Assembly (NCBI GenBank): GCA_964251675.1
Contig: CAXUKS010000016.1
Coordinates: forward strand, 20,963 to 84,962
Reading direction: 5' to 3'
DNA from: JANXMY01 sp964251675
GTDB taxonomy: Bacteria; Armatimonadota; Armatimonadia; Armatimonadales; Capsulimonadaceae
Length of the DNA: 64,000 nt
Within the stretch, counting starts at the first letter, position 1; each line of letters opens with the position of its first letter. The notes under the pieces were generated by a model, which was not told the origin of the DNA, made no database searches, and saw nothing but the letters and a program-made list of their open reading frames with translations. A program made the position numbers and the translations under genes. Shown in pieces: positions 59,301 to 64,000 of this stretch.

Positions 59301-60769
59301 ACGTACATAACGATCTGCGCCACTCTTTTGGGTCGCAGATCGTTACGCCCCTGCCGATGGCCGCTGTCGTGGCGAGGCGGACTCTCGGTACTGATCGGTG
59401 GAACAACCCTGTTTCCGTCGCGTCGTCGTCGGTTTTGGCCGGCATGATCAGTGCTCATGCTCCTAAAGAGCGCATCAAAGAACTGTACCTGAACGATCTC
59501 AATTACGGGGCACCGGGGACAGGCGGATTAGACCAGGCCTGCCGGTATTATTTCCATAAGGAGCCAGCGGACCTTACAGCCGCAGATGCTCATTTCCTGG
59601 TTGGACAAAAGCCTACAGCAGACAGCGACTGGTTTCGGCCTGCCGCAGTAGCATCAGCCGTTGTGACACCAGAGCACCTCTCTATCGAAGCAGCGCAGTA
59701 CCGCTACCGGCAGTTCGATCATATCCAGGGCATGTACTACATGGTGCATGACGGGGGAGTGAACGCACGGGGAGAGGTCGCCTCGTATGTGACGACGGAC
59801 CATGGAGAGCTGCCGTATCGATGGCATGACGGACGATTCCAGATGCTGCCGCCGCTGTCGCCTGGCAGTGGCGGGGCTGCTGTCAAGCTGAATGACCAGG
59901 GCCAGGCCGTCGGCTGGTCGGACACTACAGGCGGCAATACCCACGCCGTGATCTGGAACCAGGACGGCACGGTCCATGATCTGGGAACACTGCCAGGATT
60001 TGACAACAGCCGCGCCCAGGCGATCAACAACAAAGGGCAGGTCGTCGGCTATGCATACAACAATACAGTTGGGGCCGATGCTTCGCTTCTGGAGAATGCA
60101 GCCCATGCTTTTGTCTGGGAAGCAGGTAGAATGCATGACCTCGGTGTGCTTCCGGGATGCACGAGCAGCCGGGCTTACGCCATCAACGACGCTGGCCAGG
60201 TTGCGGGCTGGGTGTTGACAGCCGGTAACCGAACGCATGCGATGGTGTGGAAGAGCGGCGTGATGCATGACATCGGTACGTTCTCGGATGGTGGGGTGAG
60301 CGTTGCGAATGCGATCAACAACGCCGGGCAGGTAGTCGGATCCGCAGACCACTCGGGTGGCACGGTCACAGCCTTCCTTTGGCAGAACGGAGTGATACAC
60401 GATTTAGGCGCACTTCCAAATTTAGGCGCACTTCCAAAGGATGTTTACTGCCGAGCACTTGGCATCAATGATGCCGGTCAAGTTATCGGTGAAAGCCGCC
60501 CCGACAACAATATTGCTGTTCCTGGCGGTCGGCCATTCCTTTGGGACGGGCCGCACGGCATGCGGGACTTGGTTCCGATGCTTACCCTAAACGCTGCACA
60601 GAAAAAGGCAATGGCCCATAGTTGCGCAGCGCTTGCAATCAATAGTAGCGGAGAAGTACTGGGCCTCAATCGCAATTCGCAGCCTTCCGGCGCTCAACTT
60701 CAGTTTGTGTTGCTACCGCATATATCACCAAACCGAGCTGATAGGCTCCCTGGCAATAGGCCCCCATAG
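56324..60769 (+). CDS. Giant membrane protein: degenerate GT51 plus HAF repeats
   Basis: 1481 residues. The region 80-930 has about twenty membrane helices in several groups. Around 990-1100 is a GT51-like segment that keeps the later motifs (KERIKELYLNDLNYGAPGTGGLDQACRYYFHKEPADLTAADAHFLVGQKP). It lacks the catalytic EDGxFxxHxG, so it is probably inactive. From about 1140 to the end run HAF repeats: THAVIWNQDGTVHDLGTLPGFDNSRAQAINNKGQVVGYA, AFVWEAGRMHDLGVLPG..SRAYAINDAGQVAGW and three more. HAF units form a beta-propeller-like extracellular domain. It seems to be an enlarged relative of the transglycosylase upstream, perhaps a partner or sensor. The N-terminal linker is Pro/Lys/Gln-rich. Confidence 0.75.
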   Translation: MPFTPLKSGQPKQAHPKLEQSKPEQSVPPTGTPPRQPHGRESFWDRLNRPLDAEDIERLLRPVNRPLAVNDLCAWWQSLRSGNQIGNRDQSSQAIWASLPWLLGSANLLCLLILMAFSGSGLALWLQTTGLFPLLAILALGISWAALFRADFLRADFLRSELSRMEQASQAAASSQKVGASSQAVKLAALDAPLSLQTRRFHLLVVAISLFGLCYLPQHGAEAAFINQGETVLPQWLVVIFLIVTASSLASWLPSFNDNLILESTERRIEILIPSTSIKKGGYFLFLAGLGTLMLPIIIALGWRPSLIVFCALIAARWAASRLLGGSKIGRLPFFSLPAEPLIEQAIVKQGSVKQRPGRLISLAAGTAGALYGLLWYFQAEQLFTTNPGAGLWWAVLTCGIIGIVHYPFVTTKESRAAIYGLESSPGIRVRLPEHTTPMTLGTALNLWLGRRTAFSQKSPQKIGGTSLQTFQQRDRDVQIFLSHSVQTFLSRNVIPLVPLRHSPVETTAGSTARPATASSITVQPATASSLFGSLTLPSSLTFAAAIGWLALKDWLTSDVQSYPYQSSVEITLVILIAAFAVRFVKNPGAWRDLLLVAAMGLLIEMHINAGLPWVVAVSNAGLPVAAVLSLALPPLFAGSRSLFISAAVQTEGSFPKHPLPKRPFAQAYFAKWRSRFPYALAALAGFTAMAVNSPFDLAGSAKWVSIVLVAGCVAAVLWSGTAFGRRLLPPAWSALPVFLLCGGLYMTRTLQAADVWASKPLDPNLRTLLVGTGLQNTALASFSSFIAEQGWVCWAIIGLLLLEAFCLSWDCLVRAQAGSETRQESTQESTNGLDGNASDVDASGVNAHGIDASGGILTSSAKRDAVELSASAAAVLVILLVHRQIASNTACIWVLAFGIASLAISGSGYRPLRQARRNKKMGASLRKLRLVTGALCILIPVCWIGALWGVAWFMAGSGTLPGAASFVPWRSVPKTLRDTLPSDMSVVESLQNVHNDLRHSFGSQIVTPLPMAAVVARRTLGTDRWNNPVSVASSSVLAGMISAHAPKERIKELYLNDLNYGAPGTGGLDQACRYYFHKEPADLTAADAHFLVGQKPTADSDWFRPAAVASAVVTPEHLSIEAAQYRYRQFDHIQGMYYMVHDGGVNARGEVASYVTTDHGELPYRWHDGRFQMLPPLSPGSGGAAVKLNDQGQAVGWSDTTGGNTHAVIWNQDGTVHDLGTLPGFDNSRAQAINNKGQVVGYAYNNTVGADASLLENAAHAFVWEAGRMHDLGVLPGCTSSRAYAINDAGQVAGWVLTAGNRTHAMVWKSGVMHDIGTFSDGGVSVANAINNAGQVVGSADHSGGTVTAFLWQNGVIHDLGALPNLGALPKDVYCRALGINDAGQVIGESRPDNNIAVPGGRPFLWDGPHGMRDLVPMLTLNAAQKKAMAHSCAALAINSSGEVLGLNRNSQPSGAQLQFVLLPHISPNRADRLPGNRPP

Positions 60770-60920
60770 TGACAGGGGGTTCTGCTTGAAGCTTTACCCC
60801 CAATCCCCGCTTCATGGGATGATTCTACGAAAACTTCTGTAATACGTTTTCGACTCCTGTAATTCGACTCCTGTAACATGAGTTATATTGCTATGATCTT
60901 AGAGATGAGGAACAGCTATT

Positions 60921-61850
60921 ATGCCTGACGATGCCCAATCCAATGATGTCCAGCCGACTGACCTTCCTCTTACTAAAACCGAACCCGGCACGATGCATTC
61001 TGAAGCCGCTCAATCCGAAGCCGCTCAATCTGGCACTGTCCAATCCAGGCCGCCTGCGACTTCCGGCGGCTTCAAGCCGTTGCAGGGGCTTGTCGCACTC
61101 GCCGCAGTCTCTGTTTTAGCCGCTCTTTTATGGACGCATTTCAATCCCTCTCCGCAGAGCCTTTGCTCCTCAAATGTGCGCCAGATGGGTTTGGCACTGA
61201 TGCAGTACACGCAGGACAATGACCAAAAATTCCCCCCCCGGTTTTTCGAAGGGCCGCAGGGCTGGGCGGGGCGGATTTACCCTTACGTAAAAGCTGCAGC
61301 CCCTTACAAGTGCTCGAAGGACACTACTCTTGCTCATGGCAGTGTCGTTCCTGTTTCCTACGGGATTAACTCGAACCTCGTCAGCTCTCTGCCTACTCTC
61401 AAAGATCCTGCCAGCACTGTCCTATTGTTTGAGGTCAGCGGAGCTCAAGTCAACATAGACAAGACGGACGAAGGCACAAACAACTACAAAGCCCCGCCTC
61501 CCAGCAAGATCATTTCGCCCTGCGGGCAAGGGCTTCCCACGGCCAATGGGGGGTATCCCTCTGGCCCGTGGGGAGGTGGAGACCAAGTTTCCTACGCCAC
61601 TGGCGACCTGGGGGGGCGTGGCAAACTCAATGGAAACGTCGGGAGTTCCGCGCGTCACGATAGGGGGTCAAACTTCCTGGGCGGAGATGGCCATGTAACG
61701 TACCTTCTGCCTGGACAAGTTTCCAGCGGCGCAGATGGCGTCTCCGGGAACTCGCAGGACCATCCTCAAGCTGGCCAAGCTGCGGCGACCGACGAGCTGT
61801 TCCGATCCGGCGGACAAACGCCCGTGCGGATGACGTTTAGCACCCAGTAA
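60921..61850 (+). CDS. DUF1559-like (prepilin-related) surface protein
   Basis: 309 residues; GAGGAA precedes the ATG. After a disordered N-terminus with PSEAAQSEAAQS-type repeats comes one membrane helix (GLVALAAVSVLAALLWTHF). Then comes the signature SNVRQMGLALMQYTQDNDQKFPPRF and the closing NFLGGDGHVTYLLPG, the H-x9-DG-like end of DUF1559 proteins. The N-terminal prepilin cleavage site (GFTL.E) is missing, so this is an anchored rather than processed form. The related protein at 62766 has the site. Such proteins are numerous in Planctomycetota and Armatimonadota and are thought to form pseudopilus-like or surface structures. Confidence 0.75.
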   Translation: MPDDAQSNDVQPTDLPLTKTEPGTMHSEAAQSEAAQSGTVQSRPPATSGGFKPLQGLVALAAVSVLAALLWTHFNPSPQSLCSSNVRQMGLALMQYTQDNDQKFPPRFFEGPQGWAGRIYPYVKAAAPYKCSKDTTLAHGSVVPVSYGINSNLVSSLPTLKDPASTVLLFEVSGAQVNIDKTDEGTNNYKAPPPSKIISPCGQGLPTANGGYPSGPWGGGDQVSYATGDLGGRGKLNGNVGSSARHDRGSNFLGGDGHVTYLLPGQVSSGADGVSGNSQDHPQAGQAAATDELFRSGGQTPVRMTFSTQ

Positions 61851-61941
61851 CTTGACCCAACTCAGCAACTTGACCCGGCAGGCCTGACCAAACAATAGCT
61901 TCAGGTTGAGATTACAGATTCTGGGTGTGGAACACAAACTG

Positions 61942-62631
61942 ATGAAGACACCGCCGAAGACGAAGACACCGCCGAATACGTTGCGCCACCGGCCCCGCTA
62001 CTACGACGTAACTCAGACCCCGCGTGTGGAAAACAGCCCACCGCCTGGCAAGCCCAGTGGACCTTCTTTTGGTACTATTCTGAAGGCAGCTCTGGCACGG
62101 GCGGTTCAGCCCCTGGTTCTTGGCATGACAGTCGTGTGGCTTTGGATGCGCAAGCCAATTGTCCTGATTGCCGTTGCCATTGTTGGCGGCACGCTGATGG
62201 TGCGGGCAATTGAAAGGCATTTTCAGCCGCCGATAATTGACGGTCCGGCTTTGACGGCAGTAGGCTGGCGGGCGAGCAGCTATCCTTCTTTGGGTTCGCC
62301 AGGTGCTGCGGTCGATGGCGACCTCCAGTCTCGATGGACCACGCGGGGCGGTCAAAACGCTTCCGATTGGTTTGCGGTTGATATGCGGCGATTGCGGAAG
62401 TTCCATCAAGTCGTGATGGATGCAGGTACATATGGAAACGATTATCCCCGCAGCTATGCGGTCTATGTCTCGAATGATGGCAGCCATTGGGGCAGTCCAG
62501 TGGCTCGCGGCGAGGGGACAGAGCCGGTCACTATCGTTGACCTGGGGCAACAATCCGCACGGTACGTCAAGGTGGTGCAGACCAGTCAGGATCAAAACCC
62601 ATGGTCCCTCTGTGAGTTCACGGTACGTTGA
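61942..62631 (+). CDS. Membrane-anchored discoidin (F5/8 type C) domain protein
   Basis: About 229 residues from the ATG at 61942 (an in-frame TTG at 61906 is possible). A Pro-rich N-terminus is followed by one membrane helix (PIVLIAVAIVGGTLMVRAI). The exported domain, about residues 105-229, is a discoidin / CBM32-like fold: WRASSYPSLGSPGAAVDGDLQSRWTTRGGQNASDWFAVDMRRLRKFHQVVMDAGTYGNDYPRSYAVYVSNDGSHW...ARYVKVVQTSQ..NPWSLCEF. Such domains bind carbohydrate. It lies between two DUF1559-like genes on the same strand and is probably part of the same surface system. Confidence 0.8.
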   Translation: MKTPPKTKTPPNTLRHRPRYYDVTQTPRVENSPPPGKPSGPSFGTILKAALARAVQPLVLGMTVVWLWMRKPIVLIAVAIVGGTLMVRAIERHFQPPIIDGPALTAVGWRASSYPSLGSPGAAVDGDLQSRWTTRGGQNASDWFAVDMRRLRKFHQVVMDAGTYGNDYPRSYAVYVSNDGSHWGSPVARGEGTEPVTIVDLGQQSARYVKVVQTSQDQNPWSLCEFTVR

Positions 62632-62765
62632 ACTGCGAGCTCACGGTAAATCGAATTTAAGATACATCGAAACCAGGAACTTATAAAACCATGTGAGTGG
62701 TAGGGCGCGTCGCTAGTTTTCGTGGAGATTGATGCAGCGGTGATCGATGCAAAGGAACACATATT

Positions 62766-63548
62766 ATGACGACACAGATCATTGCCGAGCGTGCTATGAT
62801 TGGACACAACGGTACAGCTAGATACAAAACCTGCATCAATAGGGATCGGCGGTGGGATTACACGTCTGGTTTCACTTTGCTTGAGCTGCTCGTTGTGATC
62901 GCAATCATATCGATCCTCGCCGCACTCCTGTTTCCTACGCTTTCTAGGGTGCGAGAGAAGGCGCAACAGATGAGCTGCCTGTCGAATATCAGGCAGCTTG
63001 GGATGGCAACAATCCAGTACACGCAGGACAGCGACGAGCGGATGCCTTCGACTACGGACAACACATGGGGTGTCAACACGCACGGCGGCTGGATGTTTTA
63101 TAAAACTTTCCCTGCGCTTACGCCGAGGGCTTATGACCCATCCCAGGGGAGCCTCTACCCTTTTGTGCAAAACGCCGCCGTCTTTGTCTGCCCGGACGAT
63201 ACCGCAGGCCAGCAGTCGGGTGATTCCTATGCCATCAATGCTTGTGTAGATGAAGAAAAAATCGTAAACAACCTAAGGGCAGGGCGACACCTTGCGGTTT
63301 TTGACAACCCCTCTTCGTGGATGCTTTTTGGGGAAGAAGCATTTGGGGATTATCACACGGCTTCCACGAACGACGCTTACTTCGACTGGATCACCGACAG
63401 CCTCTCCCAGCGCCACTCAGACGGCCAGAACATCGTCTACATAGACGGCCATGCCAAATGGCTCCTGGTGTCCGATATTGTGGCAAATCAGTTGGTCTCT
63501 GGCGGCAGTAACCCATCGGTCACCTGTCCGCTGCAAAGCCATCTATAA
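62766..63548 (+). CDS. DUF1559-type prepilin-like protein
   Basis: 260 residues; AAAGGAA precedes the ATG. A type IV prepilin signal is clear: SG35|FTLLELLVVIAIISILAALLFPTLSRVREKA, with the conserved Glu at position 5 of the mature protein. It is followed by SCLSNIRQLGMATIQYTQDSDERMP and, near the end, RHSDGQNIVYIDGHAKWL (H-x-DG). The propeptide is long (35 residues). A prepilin peptidase encoded elsewhere should cut after Gly35, and the product would join a pseudopilus-like surface structure. This combination is characteristic of Planctomycetota and Armatimonadota. Confidence 0.88.
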   Translation: MTTQIIAERAMIGHNGTARYKTCINRDRRWDYTSGFTLLELLVVIAIISILAALLFPTLSRVREKAQQMSCLSNIRQLGMATIQYTQDSDERMPSTTDNTWGVNTHGGWMFYKTFPALTPRAYDPSQGSLYPFVQNAAVFVCPDDTAGQQSGDSYAINACVDEEKIVNNLRAGRHLAVFDNPSSWMLFGEEAFGDYHTASTNDAYFDWITDSLSQRHSDGQNIVYIDGHAKWLLVSDIVANQLVSGGSNPSVTCPLQSHL

Positions 63549-63888
63549 ACCTCCATCGCAGAAGGGGGTGTCGAAGAAGAAAGTATCGCAGAGGGGGAGT
63601 TATCGAAAGCCCAGTGGATTCGGGAGGCGAGAGTAAGCGGCGAGGGAGGCGTGATCTGACGCCCCTGTTTGTTTGAGACCCGGTCTGGCGCGAGCGGGTG
63701 ACACATTGCGCCACCGCGCTTTCTATCAATGATCATGAGGATATTTTAGGGTACGGGTTCTATGAAGCTGTGAGGGCACCTCGGTACCATTTCCTTTCGA
63801 GGCCTGTGCGGGATCATGATAGAAAAATGGCTACTAAATCTGTTTTGCGTATTTTGCCTCGTGCAAAGGGCTGAATTATAGAGGTTAA
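63549..63888. other. Gene-free stretch with short imperfect repeat
   Basis: No gene is supported. TCGCAGAAGGGGG and TCGCAGAGGGGGAGT recur at 63556-63605, each followed by a TCGAAG-like unit. The rest is unremarkable and should hold the promoter of the truncated gene at 63889. Confidence 0.4.
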
Positions 63889-63948
63889 ATGATACGCTAC
63901 TACATCATTGCGTTGCTCGTAATCACTGTGACCCTGTTTGGCTATTGA
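63889..63948 (+). pseudogene. Signal-peptide stub cut by an IS end
   Basis: GAGG precedes an ATG that encodes MIRYYIIALLVITVTLFGY and then TGA. It looks like the export signal of a secreted protein or lipoprotein. The stop codon lies exactly where the IS end begins, so the gene was most likely truncated by that insertion. Confidence 0.5.
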
Positions 63949-64000
63949 CCTTTCCCCCGAAAACTGTACCACTGGCATGGTGAGTATTGACCCGAAAGGT
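63946..64000 (+). mobile_element. Terminus of an IS3-type (IS407-like) element, runs off window
   Basis: CTTTCCCCCGAAAACTGTA (63950 on) and GTGAGTATTGACCCGAAAGG match, inverted, the end of the IS remnant at 50412-50700. The element continues past the window; whether it is complete cannot be seen. Confidence 0.65.

Overview
The window looks like an accessory region, probably plasmid or integrated-element sequence, from a draft genome: there is a 100-base assembly gap at 35017-35116. The two DUF1559-type prepilin-like proteins near the right end (TQDSDE/TQDNDQ motifs, one with a GFTLLELL prepilin signal), the HAF-repeat protein and the extensin-like transglycosylase fit Armatimonadota or a relative such as Planctomycetota. 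This is inference; there is no rRNA or other marker gene.

Left part (1-21.3 kb): the tail of a replication-relaxation protein, a putative structured RNA, and a minus-strand set of plasmid-type genes (DUF932, SWIM zinc finger, small unknowns). These are followed by a complete three-gene pPIWI_RE system (endonuclease with winged helix, DinG-like helicase, pPIWI_RE protein) behind a palindromic operator, then an HNH nuclease, an XRE regulator divergent from an acetyltransferase-like/7TM pair, and two decayed MT-A70 methyltransferases. A DUF932 5'-end segment is duplicated on either side of the pPIWI/HNH block.

Middle (21.3-33.7 kb): a defence and mobility island. It holds a YhcG-type nuclease, a large serine recombinase flanked by two related small ORFs in opposite orientation, a recombinase-domain fragment, and a two-gene CBASS locus (Cap4-like SAVED nuclease and CD-NTase). 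It also holds a DEDDh exonuclease, a membrane-anchored terpene-cyclase-like protein, an HTH/Mrr-like pair and a YdjM-like protein. A decayed copy of the recombinase tail lies beyond the CBASS locus.

Replication block (34-39.6 kb): a winged-helix protein, a protein with hexapeptide repeats broken by the gap, a frameshifted DNA methyltransferase, a phage-O-like replication protein, an ExeA/TniB-like ATPase, a ribbon-helix-helix protein and a Rep-like protein. The Rep-like gene carries five 16-bp palindromic iterons inside it, most at 23-bp period, and is a strong candidate for the origin.

Right part (39.8-64 kb): a BlaI/M56 sensor pair, then a candidate peptide-modification locus (70-residue peptide, radical SAM/SPASM enzyme, Dyp-type peroxidase with a frameshifted C-terminus). 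Next come a DsbA-like protein with a 10-Cys secreted protein, several IS remnants, and an O-antigen-ligase-like protein. A cell-envelope cluster follows (GT51-extensin fusion, C39-like peptidase, giant membrane/degenerate GT51/HAF fusion, prepilin-like and discoidin proteins). The window ends at an IS terminus that cuts a secreted-protein gene.
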